From the NCBI GenBank assembly GCA_030674155.1, contig CM060325.1:13116995-13180994 (forward strand): a stretch of DNA of 64,000 nt, read 5' to 3'. Of this stretch, positions 11,055-50,544 are shown piece by piece; position 1 is the stretch's first letter, and each line of letters starts with the position of its first letter. The notes beneath the pieces are model-generated. The model searched no databases, was not told the DNA's origin, and saw only the letters and a program-made list of their open reading frames with translations. The stretch comes from Stramonita haemastoma (Eukaryota; Mollusca; Gastropoda; Neogastropoda; Muricidae). A program made the position numbers and the translations under genes.

Positions 11055-11291
11055 AAGTCCTTCGGATGAGACTTTAAACCGAGGCCCCGTGTGCGAACGC
11101 ACGCAGAACATCTTGCGCACACGTTAAATCCTGTTCCGCTTTTCGTAAGAGTAGGCCATCGTGTGCCGGTGGGAACAGATGACAATATTTACAAAACTGC
11201 ATACACACGGGGACCGGATGAAAAAAGCACATGATTGCTTATTCTGTTATCTCGATATAAAAATAAATAATAAATAAATAAATAATAAATC
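11055..11291 (+). mobile_element. SINE family A fragment with (AATA)n tail
   Basis: Starts at AAAGTCCTTCGGATGAGACT directly after the previous copy and ends in AATAAATAATAAATAAAT. Its body is very close to the consensus, so it is younger than the copy it abuts. Confidence 0.9.
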
Positions 11292-11313
11292 CTCGAAGTA
11301 AACGGGAAAAAAA

Positions 11314-11433
11314 CCCTGTGGGAAGGGATGACAAAACTGACAAAAACCGCATACACACGGGAACTGGATGCAAAAAAATCACACGAATGCTTATTTTATT
11401 ATCCTCAAAAGACAAGAATGAATAGATAAATAA
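11314..11433 (+). mobile_element. SINE family A 3' fragment
   Basis: Starts near GGGAAGGGATGACAAAACTG and ends in a GATAAATAAA tail. It is the third member of the cluster. Confidence 0.7.
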
Positions 11434-11438
11434 ACACA

Positions 11439-11482
11439 AGCGCGCGCGCGCGCGCGCGCGCCGCACACACACACACACACAC
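11439..11482. repeat. (CG)n(CA)n microsatellite
   Basis: A rare uninterrupted (CG)n run of about 11 units followed by (CA)n. Alternating CG/CA is a Z-DNA-prone sequence. Confidence 0.95.
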
Positions 11483-12688
11483 CGACAAATACACTGACTG
11501 GCTGACACCCAGGCCAGGCAGTTATATGTGAAGCACTTTGACTGGAACATGATAGTACGGCAGTGACAAAAAACAAAACAAACAAAACACCAAACTGAGA
11601 AGTTACCCGTACGGATTTTTAAAGATGAACTGACTTGGGAATCAATTGTTTGACGTGCAGCTGTAGGTCTATTCTGCTCGGGTCACAAAGTTACTTGCTG
11701 TAGGCCCGCCAGTTAAGATTAGGCATCTGATAGCCTAACCGACGTGTGTAGACAAAAGAGCTAATGCCAGTCTGCTATTGTTTGTTTGGTTGTTTTCCCC
11801 TTTCCCCCGGTGCTCACAAACGAGTCGTGTATTTGGCACGTGCAACTGTGCACAATTCTGCAGAACCGGCAAGTGTGCTGTTCCAGGCTACATGTAGGCC
11901 TATAGTGGTCACTGAGAGAACGAGTGCGAAAATGCTTACTCAGCAACATTATGAGCCTTGCACAGATGCATCATAATCAAAATCATTTGAACGGCTGCAA
12001 AGACTGTTAAAAGTATTTTCGCCCAGTAGAAAAAGCAGTTCAAAATAATTCTTAACCATATGCGTCATGCTCCTTTTGATATGCGCTGTCGATACATATC
12101 AACCCATGTGCTGCAAAAAAAAAAAAAAGTACATGATCTGGTAAAGGGAAATAACCTTGACTACCGAAATTTTTTTCTGAAGGAAAAAACCTTTGTAGCC
12201 GAAAATTTTCAAATGCTTTTCAGTTGATGTCACTGTAAAGTTCTAACGTAGCCAGGAAAATGCTTTGTTAAACGGAGCCGACTGCATATGTCATCATCAA
12301 ATACGGCAGTGTGTAACAGCTTTCAGTTTCAATTGAACGTGATTTCCTAAAAGTAGCCTCCCTTGCGTGACTGGAATGTCGAGCTGATCAACACAGTCTT
12401 TAGTGATTGTGTATTGGGTGTTTATTGATGTTATATGACGTTTAGTACTTCAGAAGTGAACATCGATGTTTATAAGACATTGTCTGATTACTTTATCAAT
12501 GTAAACACAGTAGTTTTATTAAGTCTGCGAGCGGCCATTATTGCCTTGCTTCACGAATAGCCCGGATGTGAAATTGCTAGATTCTGTTTTCAAGGCATTT
12601 TACATGGCGACTATCATGAACCACTGAATCAACCAAATCTGATGTTATTACTGTTCATGCAGTGTCGGTAGTGATTACATAAGTTACG
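11483..12688 (+). other. upstream/5' region of the ZCCHC14-like gene
   Basis: No gene is seen. The last about 150 bases should contain 5' UTR. The words GGCCATTATTG near 12533 and ACATGGCGACT near 12602 resemble YY1-type promoter motifs, but this is weak. An acceptor-like TTCATGCAG just before 12662 leaves open an upstream non-coding exon. No TATA box is called. Confidence 0.3.
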
Positions 12689-37880
<25,192 letters not shown>

Positions 37881-38304
37881 TGTCGGGCCTGAGGGGTGAT
37901 GCATCACCATCACCATCATCATCAAGGATTGACTGACTGATGGGACTTCACTTGCCATGCCCGCCCACCGTCCTGTGTGTCTGTCTGTCTGTCTGTCTGA
38001 TCCCCTCTCTCCCGCCTCCCCCTTCCTTCCTTTCCTCACCCTGCTGGGCTGAACTCTCCACGTTGCGGGCCCTGGCTTCTTATGGTGTAGATTATCATAT
38101 GATATATCCTGCAGAGACCTTGAAATTGTTGATATTTTGTGTATGAAGAAGGTTTTTTTTGTTTGTTTTCCCTTTGCTGCTGCAAAGACCGAATGCGCTG
38201 CTCTGACTCCCCGGACTAGTTTATAAATACACTGATGTGCATTTTACCTGTGATGGTTCGAATCTTCATCATCTTCGCCCACCTCGGACATTTCCCTCTG
38301 TCTC

Positions 38305-38323
38305 CACACACACACAACACACT

Positions 38324-38412
<89 letters not shown>
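38305..38412. repeat. (CA)n microsatellite in the probable 3' UTR
   Basis: About 45 CA units. If transcribed, this is a (CA)n RNA tract of the type bound by hnRNP L-like proteins in animals (family knowledge). Confidence 0.95.
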
Positions 38413-38414
<2 letters not shown>

Positions 38415-41400
38415 ATGCACGCGTACATACATACACGTTGGCATCCAGTCATTCAGAAAAACAGTCCTGGAGGCAGGAATGAGACATGTGTGTGTGTCTG
38501 TATATACGCAAAACATGGTGTTTGGTGGGTCGGGGTGTATGATTTTTGTTGTTGATGTGAGGAATCTGTGCTTGGGGGTGTGTGTGCTCCTTGTCACCGT
38601 TATTTGTGTTCATCTCTGCTGCAGGTGCAGATAAGGGAGATGAGTTCACACAGTGTCAGAGCGACTTTGGGTTCAGTGGTTTACCCCCCCCCCCCTCCCT
38701 TACCCCCTTCCTGTCCACTGTGCTGGAACCGATGGTGGTAACCACTAGGAGGCGGTGTCTGCTGCTGTGTGGCCCTGATGCTGAAGTGGGGCAGATACGG
38801 AGGCTTGTGAACGAGAGGTGGGGGTTGTTTCGGGCTGGCGTGTGTTCATTCCCCTCTTCATTATGCTAGCTATGGGAGTGGCAGTATTTTGAGTGGAAAC
38901 TCTTGTAAGACTGCTGACGTGGCCTACTGTATTATAGAATTTGGTGCGCAATGTGTATTCTGGTTCATCGTAAAGGAGGATTCAGCGAACCCGTCTTCAG
39001 ACTGGCCTCTCTCTCTCTTTTTTTTTTTGGAACAAGTTTGGGGAGTATGTGTTTTGAATTGATGCGGTTGATCCATTGTATAGATTATAGAGTTTGTATA
39101 AAGAAGAAGAAGATGGGTTTGTATGAATTGACTTTTCATAGGTTGGTACGAGAGACTATGTGTATGTGGGCAGTGACTGTGTGTATGTGTGTAAGTGTTT
39201 AAATTAGTGTTGTATAAAGAAAAGCTGCTAACTTTACAAGACGGGGGGAAAAAGTGTGCATTGTGTTGGGAGGGGGGGACGACGAGTGCTGTGAACAATT
39301 GTAAGGCACAAAAGAATAGAAACATGTATACATCAAGTTGGGAATCACTCATACAAAAAAAAAAAAAAAAGCATATAAATTCTGAAGGATATCTCTTGCT
39401 GCCCATTATAGCATACACAAACACTTCTGCCATAGAAGTATGAACATCGTCAGCTACACTGAACACTTAGTTGTATACAATTTTTTTTGTTTTCACTCGG
39501 TGTTGTTGGGATGCAGAAAACAGCCCTGACTAACCCTGTCAGTCTCCAGTTTGGCTTCATTGCTTTGGTGTACCCTGGACAGCTGCCATTCTTTTCCATT
39601 CCTCATTCTCCATACATCAACTGATTCAACAGTACTGAGATCCCTTACACATTTTTTTAAATGTAAACTTAAGATTTGAGTGTACTTTTATGAGAGCAGA
39701 AACAAATAACATGTTTGAATGGATTAGATGTACGTTTGTGTGTGTATCATCCTGGGGAAAGTGAAGTGAGAGGTTTTATCATTTTTACTGTAAGTTTTTA
39801 CACCCCAGGAAGGGTTGTCATTTAGAGAATCATTTTCACCACACGGTCACAGTGAGCTGCCTGCCGTGTGGTGACCATCAGAAGCTGACCGCCACTGCTG
39901 ACACTGTCTTTCTGAAGTGGGTGACGATTCCATGGATGTGGAGCTGTGACAAAGAAAATAAGAAATGGATATTTCTGTGACAAAGATAGCAGACAAAGAT
40001 GCTCCATAGCAGTTAAGTTCATCAGATATATATCCCCAGGTTGTTATGACTAAAGAAAGTGGCATTGTAAGCTTGTTTTTGGAGTAAAAGACTGAAATTT
40101 GTTTAGGAAAGTTCACTGATGGGTCTTTTGTGTGGCTAGAGAAGATTCTTCTTCTGTGATGCATTTATGCTAAATAACAATAATACAAACACCATTATGT
40201 TGAAGGTTACTAGTTTCATACTGCTTTCAACTGAATCCACCCTTTGATCAAGTTCTTTGAGTGTTTTTTTATAGCATTTGATTTCAAGCTGCTTCAGAAA
40301 TTACATGTTTCACTTCCCAGCTGTTTGAAATGGTTGATGTTGGGAAGCAGATCTTCCCAAACTGTCAAGAGAATGTTTTCTTTGGAGTTGGACTGAAATT
40401 CATTTTTGAAAAGTTGCTGCACGAGGAGGCCTTAAGCAATTTCAGTCACAGGTCAGAATCTGGTCTTGTCTTTGAGAAGTCTTAAAACTGCAAGGGGTGT
40501 TTTAACAAGGTGGTATATTTGTGTTATGTGACGGTATATATAGATATTAAATCAGAGTCTTTGTAAAATTGTATATCTCTGGTCTTTTCAGCTGAGTGCA
40601 ACAATTTCTTCAGCTAATCTTTATGTTGTTTTGTGTGTCAAACATCTTTTTAATTTTAATTTTTAAGACTTTTCTTTTCTGCTCTCCTCTTTTCTGAGAT
40701 TGAATTAACTTTTCTTTGTTTTAAAAAATGCTTTTCCCCCTAGGTTTTAAAGAAAGGGCAAGTTTGGCATAGCATGTTGTAAACATGAAATATTCAGAAT
40801 ATGGTTAGATCTTAAGAAAGTGAAAGCAGACTACCTTAGTACTTACCAAACGTGGATAGATGACATGTTGAATTGGGCAACATGGGCCATAGGTCATGAT
40901 AATGATAGGCTTTGTTATTATAGGTATTGAAAAATGTAATAGCACCACACAGGTGAAAAACATACTTGAGCTGAAATTCACTCAAAAAGTCCTCTTGTGA
41001 AGCATTGCACTGACTGATAGTGCTTGAGATTGAACAAATGTGAGGGTCAGGAGGCTTGACTCTGCAACCTTTGGTGTGTGAATCCTTCACTCCTCTACTG
41101 TAAAAAGGGAAGCAGATAACCGTTGGCTGGCCACAATTAGGACAGTGGACAACAGACCAGAAAGCTCCGCATGTGGTATGAGACACGGATCATGTGAAGG
41201 ATTTTGTATGGGTTTGCTGAAGTGCAGAACAGGGATGGTGCTGAAGTACCAAGAGTATGTACTGCTGTGCTGCTAAATACATTGTTATACCTCCATAGTC
41301 ACATGTACAGTACTTTGGAGGTGTCAGAAATAGAATTGTGATTGGAACAGATCATATTGAATGTGTACATTTTGTGTGATAAAGGGGAGATGGTTTCAAG

Positions 41401-41756
41401 ACTCCAAAAGCGTGCTGTAATGAATGGTTATAATAGAAAAACTGATGTATCATTTTTCCAGCAGAGTGAAAGAATTAAAAAGTGAAGCACTGTCTAGACA
41501 GGGGGCTTGTTCTGTGAAGACCTGCTGTCCAACTTTCCCTTCGGTTTCTTTTTTCCATGTATATATCATATTTTCCTGTGGAAATTGTGCAAGTTTTACC
41601 AAGGAGACTGGCATTAACTTACTAAGTATCATCCAAACCATTTTAGATATTAGGTGTGTAAGTCATTAAATCGTGGCATGGTTCCAGATATGTGAAATGT
41701 GAGTTTTGAAGTGGAAGGTTTGTTTTGTAAATCACCATGTTTGTTTTTGGTCATGA

Positions 41757-41762
41757 AATAAA
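41757..41762 (+). terminator. candidate poly(A) signal AATAAA
   Basis: AATAAA followed within about 35 bases by GT/T-rich sequence (GTGTATGTTTTTAAAG), the expected downstream element. Position relative to the gene is plausible but unproven. Confidence 0.35.
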
Positions 41763-41775
41763 AAAGAAATAATTT

Positions 41776-44700
41776 TTCGAGCGTTTTAAGTGTATGTTTT
41801 TAAAGCTTGAAAGACAATATGAAACGCACACTGTAAAAATATAAAAGGCGTATGGTGATGATTTTTTTTTTTTTTTTTAAAGATGTAGGGGAACAGTAGT
41901 GTTTACCAATTTTTGTTGTTGCGTCAATCCATTACCAGTGGTAGAAAAAAAAACCCGATGGTCTTTACTAAGCATGAATGAAACTTTCAGGTGTGCAGGT
42001 TGTGGTGAGCACATCTGTTAGGAAGTGAGGCATGAATTTAAAAAATTCTGTTGCTCTGCTGAATAGAAGGGATAATCTTTATCTCCCTGATTTGATTTTC
42101 CAGAAAATGTTGCAAGAAAGTTTCTTGAAAATTTGGGTGGGAGGAGGGGTGGGGGGGGGGGGGGGGGGGGGGCACTCTTACTGGCATCATTTTTGCTCCT
42201 TTTACATTATGACTGCTTCCTGTTGTTTTATTCATTTTTTCCCGTCTGCTTTTTAAATTCAAAAAGTTCAAATGTGTGTGTGTGTTTGTGTGTGGCATGT
42301 TTGAAAATAATTTGTAGACCCATGATAAACACTTATGTTCATGTATGCCTGGTTAGATGTGTGTGTGGAGAAGTGCGCACATGTAATTGTGTGTGTGTGT
42401 GTGTATGTTTAAATTTGAGTGTTCAGTACTGTTACATAAGGCTAAATACTCTTGTGATTTATGGAATTGTTTAAGACTGAAATATTGTTTTCATTTATTT
42501 TTAAGTGTTTGTGTTTTTGTGTGGTTTTTATCCATATCTCCATTGGTAAGATAGGATGAAGTATATAAAGCATGATCTAAAATTAGGAGTAACTGTGTTT
42601 TCATTTAATGACTCGAATAATTGCGCCATTCAGACATTGGAACTGAACATGAGCTGGTCAAAAGATATAAAGGCTGGACGATATGAAGAGATGTACTTAT
42701 GATCCATACAATTAACTGTACATCGCTATTTTCTGTGTTATCGAGCAGCTCCACCAAGTTTATCTTTACAGTTTAAAGCAATAGAGACTGATCAAAAAAA
42801 ATTTTTTTTTTTTTTTTAAATCATTGAAAAATCAGTTTTTGTCATGAAGTATGAACATTTTAGTACTAAGAGTTCTTCTCAGTGTCCTCAGAATAGTCTT
42901 CTTCTGAAGACCAAGAAATGGAGACAAGCAGCCTTGTCTAATACTTTGCCTTGCTGCCTCCTTGTGGAAGAAATGAATGCCTCTGTTGGTATACCTGGAT
43001 ACAGTGTCAGTTTGTTTGTCATTAATGCCGTTCATTGTAAAGTAACAAAGCAGAGAAGTAAGGGAAAGGGGAATTCTGGCCTCTTTTCCATCCTTAAAGG
43101 TTTTTTTTTTTCTTCTTCTTGCTTTTTTGTTTTGGTTTTTGTATATTTGTGTACATAAGTATAAAACATTGCTGAATTGACTTGTTTAAGTATTTATTTC
43201 AAAATCAAAATTTGGGAAGAGGGGTGTCTTTTTCTGATGTGTGTGGAGGTTTCTAAATGTAAGAACAAATCGCATCAGCTCCATTTGGACAATTCACATC
43301 TTTATCAGCCTGGTCAGTCCTCAAAAGTTTTTGTTTTGTTGTTATTTGTTTGCTTACTTTTTTTTTTAAAGCTCGGTACACTGTGTCATTGCAGACAACT
43401 TTATGAGGAATTAGAGAACTAAGTAGATAGAAACTCAATTTAGATATATAAACAAAAAAGTCTGATTCAAAGTATTTTGTGGTCAAATTCATCAGCTGTT
43501 ATGTCCCTATCTGCTGACTCAGCCAGCTTGACAAGTCCTAGGTGCAGATCTGATGGACCCATCTAGAGTAGAAGGGTGCCACCACTTGCAGTCTTGTCAC
43601 TAACCTCCTCCAGGGGGCAGCATCAAAGAATGGTGAGAGCGCTGTACTTGTGATAAGCTAATCCTAAGATGCGGGTAGGAGTCATCTCTGAATTTTCCGT
43701 ATGATGTCTTTTTCTTCCCCTTGGAGTTAGATTGGCTTTGGCTCCTCTCCCTGACAAGTCCTTGATGTGAGATTGTAAATTCAGATCCTGTGTGTGAATG
43801 CATGTTTAACATCTTGTGCACCAGCTTTCATACAGCGTTATGCTAACTGAGGCTGGTGGAATGGCTGAGAGGAAGAGGCCCATTACTCAATCACGAATGG
43901 ATGACCTGGAGAGGGGTAGGCTCTGTCAAGTTCAACTTGCCCAGATTCACAACCTCAAAGTTACAGGGTAATGTCTCATTGATTTCTCAGGAAGTTACGA
44001 GAGAAGCTAAGTCAGTCGCCCTCATGCATTGCTGAAAATGAGGCTGTGTATTTGTCCGAATGCTTAGTCAGAAACTAACCACTGCTCTTTCCAAATAAAA
44101 GTTTGTTTGGTTTTCATGTCTTGCTTGAAGACGGCCAAGAGGATTGATGAGATGGAGTCAGCAGCTGGTGAGATGAGTGACAGCTGTTGAGTTGATAGTG
44201 CTAAGTCTGTTGTTGTTGGGATGTTGTTGTTTTTTTCCCAATAACATTTGCTTTAGGAATCAGTGAATGCTGCTGGTTGTTAACACAGATAGTTTGAATT
44301 TTCATGGTCCGAGACTAGTCCTGTTAGTGAATGTCAGGTCCTCGATTCTGCCTGCCTGAGAATGTGTGGTGAAATCGATCCAGAGGAGAATCGTGGATAC
44401 TTATTGTTCAGCTGCAGTACACTTTTTAATGAGAGTTGTTCGGGATGTTATGTGTTCAAATGAGAAGTCAATGTGTTCCAATATAAAAGACTTAACTCCA
44501 TGGATACTTTTTACCCTTCCACATTCTTGGGAGGAGTTTCACACTTACCCATTCATACTGGCTTTTGCTCAAATTCTTTGCATGTGCTCTATTTGACCAT
44601 GTGTGTGTGTGTATGTAATGTATAAAGTGTGTGGGGAACGCATGTTGCCAGGATAGAGGAGTAGGCTGTCACTTTCTTTCCAGGGTGGGTGAAGTGTTTT

Positions 44701-47577
44701 TCATGGTGTAAGGTTCACTGCTATAGGAAGCACACCACCTTCTTCTTAAAAAAAAAAATTAATAAGGATGCTACATGTGGACTATAACTTGTATGTGTAA
44801 GCCAAGTTACAACAAAAATCAAAGCAAATCAAAGATTGTTTTTACACCACACATGTGGTCGTTTACAGTCACAATGCGTTGTTTCAACTGTAGCAAAGTG
44901 TTAGTGAAATGTGAAAATAAACATCAACATCCAGCACTTACTTGTGGTTTCACTAAAGTGCTGCTGAGCTAGTCAGTAGGGAAAGCAGATGCTTATACAG
45001 TTTGGTAGTGGCCTGGGGGGGGGGAGGGATGTATGAGGTTCTATGCACACAGCAACCTTTCTGTGAGGACATCTTGTGAATCAGATATAGTTCAGAGGGT
45101 TATGTCTGTGTTATTCGAGCTATTAGTGTGCTATAGCTTGGCAGAGAGGCTATATATATAGCCTCTGTGGTCAGCACGGCTGAGAACATCATTGATTTAT
45201 CAGTGGATCTGCCTTGTGTGTGGTTGCAACCTTAAGACATGTATTTCTGGGACTTCTGTAGCTTTACCTATGCACTTTGTTCCGTTCTGACACGAATCAA
45301 TGATGAATACCAAAGGCAGAAGTACAGTCTGTCCACTTCATTCAGAAAATGATCTTGATGGCACAAAAGTACAATAGGTTATTAGGAGAGTCTGTTCTTT
45401 GATAGCACAACAATAGTATATGTAATTATTATTAGGAAGTGTCAATTCTTTGACTGCACAAAAATACAACTGACAGCTCAAACATGGAAGAGGTGATTGG
45501 GCTGTGTCAGTGCTCTAAGTCATTTTCAGACCAAGTCCAAAAGTATTTCATCTATGGTCCATTGGTAAGATCAGGTGTGAAATGTTTTGCTATCTTAGTT
45601 AAAGTGGGAAAGGGACGTGCTGAATAATGATCTGTTGTTGTTTTTCTTGTTGTTTTTCTTCTTGTTACAGTTAGTGTTATAAATATCGGTTTTTTTTAAG
45701 AACAGTTGTTGCTAAAATTACTTTCCCTCCCCACAGTTTTTCAAGAGCAATGTCTAGCAGAACTTACTGACAGGGAAACAAGTACTCAGTGTTAGTCCGT
45801 TTTGGTTTTAGTGTCTTGTTGTTGGATTATTTTTGTAGTTGTTTGAATGAATAGTCTTTTGGGGTTTGTTTTTGTTGGTTTTTTTGCTATTGTAGCACTG
45901 CTCGTGTCTTCCATTCATCAAAGATTTCAGTGAGTTAACTCTTTCTTTTTCTTCTTCTTCCAAAGAATATTTGTCAATCTTTTCCCCCCAGTGCAGGTTT
46001 ATTTTTCAATGCATTATGTCTGATAGAAAAGTAATGAGCAACACAAGAGGGTGCAGCCAAAGACAAAATGTACATGGGTATTTGATTTCACCTTGTTTGT
46101 TCATTCAATGATGGAAAAGGCCCTTCCTTGTAAACAGCAAGAAAGAATTTCATAGCAGAGTGTGTGTGCGTGCGTGCATGCGTGTGTGTGTTGTGTGTGT
46201 GTGTGTGAGAGAAACAGAACCAAATAGAAAAGCAATTATTGACAAACCAGTATTGATTTTTTAAAAGCTTTTTTTGGATTTTTTTTATTATCATCCATTG
46301 ATTTTTTAAAAGATATTAGAGCACACTATTTTCATGCCGTATACACTGTGAAACTGACCACAATGTCACAGAAAGGGCCTTTACCAAATAAACTTCACAT
46401 GACTCCAATTTCAGGCTTCCACAGAAAATGCAAAATGGCCATTACTTGTACCACTTCATATAAAACCAGTTGCTACCGTCTTTTGAAGTTGCATCTTAAT
46501 GTTCCTTGTTTCGGTTCAAATTGCCACCCTAGTTGTGTTTGTCAGCAAGTCTTTAAAACATTTTTTCAGTGCATATGCTAGTGCATGTGTGTGCTTTTGT
46601 TTATTTCCTTTTTTTGTTATTGTTGTTTTGGGATGGTTTTTTTTGCTTGGGCTAGAGCTTCAAGGTTCGCCAATGATATGTTTTGTGTATACAAGCCTTT
46701 TTTCCCACTATTATCAATGTACTGCATTCCGACTGCGGGGATGTAATTATAAATCTAAATAAATGGAAAAGAATTGAACAAAGGAATGTAGAAATAGAAA
46801 CTGAAAGTTATGGTCATGTGCTTAGATTGACCCATCTTAACACGGCATTATAGCTGTGTGTATGATTAAATGTTGCACCCATATAGCAGCTTTTTCTCAG
46901 CATGTAGCGGGGAGGGGAGGGGGCATCATTCAGTATGGCGGTCTGTGAATTAGTTTGAGAATGGTGTGAGTGTGTCTTAATCAGAATCTTTCTCTCTCAT
47001 GGGAACCAGTAAATCTAGGGTCATGGATGTTTATCATGATGATTACCACAGCACGCTCTTTAATTAGCATGGTTTTTTGTTGCTTTTTTTTAAAGGTGGT
47101 TGTTGTTGTTTTATCAGTAAGGGTGAAGTGTTTCCTGTTATGTAATGATATTGCAACCATCAACTACTGATGAACTGTTCTAGCTAATGTGGACCTCTGC
47201 TGTGCTAGAGCATCTGTAAATGAGCTATTGGCACAACACATCTTTTTCAAAACCTGTTGGCAATGGTTGGCATGACTTGCAACAGTTGGTGATTGATTTT
47301 TTTTTGGAGGGGGGTGTTGTCTAGTCAGTCACAGTGTGTTTCAGATGAGTATGGTTTTCTTTGCATTTGAATCCCTACAAGTCCTGCTTTGGACAGTTAT
47401 TTGTGTAAAAGAAGATTGGGGCATTTCAGTACAGGCGTTATGGTTCATATGGTCATGAGGCAATAATCATGTTCATTTAGTCTTAGCTAACAACAAAACA
47501 CCTCAGCTGCCCTCTTGAAGTGTAGAATGTTTTTAAGAGTATGACATTTTTTTGGTACTGTTTCTTCCTCTTCCTCC
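41776..47577. other. no gene recognised
   Basis: AT-rich sequence with a G run (42147-42172), T runs, and about three diverged copies of a 60-base unit (ATAGCACAACAATAGTAT, AGTCTGTTCTTTGA) at about 45350-45480. A diverged SINE-like stretch (CCTTGGAGTTAGATTGGC, GACAAGTCCTTGATGTGAGA) lies at about 43715-43830. No splice-flanked coding segment is seen. Confidence 0.4.
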
Positions 47578-47918
47578 CCCTAGTGGTCAGACATTGTGCT
47601 GGCAATTTGACGACCCGGGTTCAATTCTGGTCGAGGAGATTTTTCTTCTGGAGTTAGCTCAGTGCTGACTGCACTCTCCCCAAAAGTCCTTGGATGAGAC
47701 TTTAAAATGAGGCCCCTGTGGAACTCATCGCAGAACATCTTGCGCACACTGTTAAATCCTGACCCACTTTTCGTAAGAGTAGGCCATCATGTGCCGGTGG
47801 GAACAGATGACATTTACAAAACTGCATACACATGGGGACTGGATGTAAAAAACACAAGAGTGCTTATTCCATTATCCTCGATATAAAAGAATAAATCAAA
47901 TCAAATCAAATCAAATCC
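47578..47918 (+). mobile_element. SINE family A, nearly full length
   Basis: Starts within the tRNA-like head (TAGTGGTCAGACATTG; B box GGTTCAATTC), runs through the complete body, and ends with an (AAATC)n tail of four units. The first few head bases are missing. Confidence 0.93.
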
Positions 47919-49797
47919 CCCCATAGTTTCCGTGATGTGGCTAAAGTGTGTCCGGTGACCTTGGGACATAGCAATAATGCTGAGCATCTTTTTCTCTACA
48001 TCATTCCTTTCTTCATTTTCAGTCTCCTGCTCATATTCTTCTTCCATTTTTCTCTTCATATTTCACTATCAATTGCCATCATTTTGTTGTATAGTTTTAG
48101 TTGTTTATCTAAAAAGGTTGTCTTTTTCTTCAAGGTGACTTGTGTTTCTAACATGAAATAAGATAATTGGCTCAGTATTTTCATTTGCTGATACAAAATT
48201 TCTGATGCGGCTTCTGTGGTGACAGGGCTGTAGACAATAGGCATGGATAGATTGGACTTCCCTTTTCTTTTAACTCCTTCAACTCCTGGAGGAGTTTGGA
48301 ACAGCGCACTGAGTTTTTCTGGCAGGATATTGTGGTGAGGTTGAACAGGACAGTCTTCCTTCTCTAGGTACCAGGGTGCATATTAATGTCACCCATCCCA
48401 CTGGCCACGATAGGCTCACATAGGATAATAAGAAAAGAAATTGAATCATTGAAAAAGATGTGATAAATAGTTTAAACAATCTCTGAACACAATCTTCATC
48501 ATGATGCAGGCACTCTGATCACAAGTGACCAGTTAGAGGGTGTTGATATTATATGTCCGCTGATTTTTTTTTTTTTTTAACATATGCTTTCGGTTTTGGT
48601 CAAAAGAGCTGATCTCTGGCAGAAGTTATGAAATGCAGGTGTGCTTGAAATGAGATTGTGTAGAAAGATACTGTGCATGGTACGTTCGCCTGTGTGGATC
48701 TGTGTGTATGCATTTGTGTATGATTTTCAGAGAATTTAAAACAAAAGAATTCAAGGACATTAAACTACTGACTCTGGATGTGTTACAGTTCAAGCTTTGA
48801 GCATTATATATATTAAAAATTGTGGTTTGGTAGACAAAGCACTCGCACTGATACAGGGACAGCTTGTTGGAAAGTCTAATAACCCTGTGCGAGGTTTCAG
48901 AGCCACATGATTTAGCCATTATTGCTAATGATATGCAGAAAATTAGAATAAAAGAGTGTGAACAGTTGATTGGTGTTTCATAGTGGCTGTCAAAGCATTT
49001 GTATGTTGTTTCTGCAGATATTTTTATTTTATTTTAAAACAAGGAATGTATCTTTGAAACTGTTTCCATACAGCCTAAGTAGGGAAAGGGTTCCTGGCGT
49101 GGCATCTATTAAAGAGGAAATCTTTGTCAGCTTGAACAATCTGTCAAATGATTTTGGGGGTGTTCTTTTTTGCAGGTTTATTTTTTGTTTTTTGTTTGCT
49201 TGTTTGGGGGATATGGGTTTGTTGTTGTTATTGTTTGTTTATTTTTGCTGCTATGACCATGAAGTAGCTGAGTCAGAACAAAAGAAACACAGAAAGTCCC
49301 CCAAACACCAGTAATGAAACACTGCCCCAAGGGATATAGCTAGATAAATAGATATATATGTCTTTTGAGAAAAAGTGTAATCTAACAATGTATCATTTAA
49401 CTAACATTATCAGTACACATCTTACGGAGGGGGGGGGGGGGGGGGGCAAAGAAATGTCTAATGATCAGTTTGTATAAAGAAGAAAAACTTACATTGTGCC
49501 ATCGTCAGCCAGTGTCCATGTGGATTGAGATTGTAAACATGAGTATGTGTGCAGAATGTCCATTCTGCAATGTTATATGGACTTTCCCTTGTGTCACTCC
49601 CTCATCCGATATGCCTCAGAGACGCCAGCCTTTAGACCTCGAGTGTGTGCTGGTAGTGAAGATGGCCTCAAGACTGGCGGTCACTGCTGAAGCTGTTAGT
49701 TTTCTTCAGGACACTGGCTGAGTCCAGATGCTAATTTTCCAATTCTCTAATGAAAACAGCCCTATTAAAAAAAAATAAAAAAATAAAATTTCCTATT
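47919..49797. other. no gene recognised
   Basis: AT-rich; T runs and a G run at 49430-49447. No coding signal supported. Confidence 0.4.
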
Positions 49798-50400
49798 CTG
49801 AAAAGAAAACCAGCATTGTCTAAGCATTATTGGTATGGGTTTAGGCAGAAAGCAACTGTGTCTGAACTTTCATTCAGTATGGTTAGTAAGGAGAAGTAAC
49901 TTTACCAGAGCATTAACCAGTGTCATTGTGTGAGAAAAGAAATCAACAGTAGCTGAGTATTGAGCAGAGATACTATCATCACCAGGGAAGAAACTTAAAG
50001 TTAAGTACTGTTTGAGAATGAATGCAAGCAAGCATTGGCCAGTATTGGTATGACTTCAGAGAGAATCCAGCATTGGCCATGCAGTAATCAGTATCAGTTC
50101 TTTTTGGAAGGAAAACCAGCATTGTGTGTGCATTAGGCGATAATGGTTTGAAAAAGTAGTATTGGCTGAGCAATAGCCAGTATTGGTATGGATTAAGAAA
50201 GGAAACCAATTTTGACTGAAGATTGACCAGTATCGGTATGATTCACAAATGGAATCAGCATCGAGTACAGGTCGTAAGATGTTGAATTCATTGGCCAGTA
50301 TATCAGGTTGTGAAAGAATGTGGGCATTGTTCAGCCATGGTCAGTATCAATTTCGCAGAAGAATGAGGGGGAAACATTCAGTAGCAAAGCATTGGAAAGT
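49798..50400. repeat. degenerate tandem repeat (about 50-60 bp)
   Basis: Words AAACCAGCATTG, GCATTGGCCAGTATTGGTAT and TGACCAGTATCGGTATGA recur every 50-60 bases with heavy divergence, in about ten copies. Confidence 0.65.
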
Positions 50401-50475
50401 TGTAGTTTCATGAAGATTTTATGTATCTATGTATTGTTCATTTCATGCACAAATATATATTTATGATGGATTTGA

Positions 50476-50544
50476 CATTATATATATAATATATATAATA
50501 TATATATATATATTATATATATAATATATATATATATATATATC
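50476..50544. repeat. (AT)n tract with palindromic blocks
   Basis: TATATATAATATATATAATA-type alternating AT repeat, prone to cruciform formation. Confidence 0.9.

Larger units (their letters stand above)
37881..41775 (+). other. probable 3' UTR of the ZCCHC14-like gene
   Basis: No coding signal follows the stop codon. The region is mostly non-repetitive and AT-rich, apart from a (CA)n tract at 38305-38412 and short homopolymers. The extent is inferred from the first good poly(A) signal at about 41757. An earlier or later end is possible. Confidence 0.4.

Noticed and set aside
38582..38869. Reading frame after the stop codon with an acceptor-like CTGCTGCAG at 38615-38625
   Set aside because: No conserved motif, and it lies downstream of the complete zinc-knuckle C-terminus; more likely 3' UTR.
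40836..41186. Minus-strand frame with Cys/His pairs (CPNCGQPT)
   Set aside because: No signal peptide, splice context or recognisable zinc-finger spacing; probably chance within the 3' UTR.
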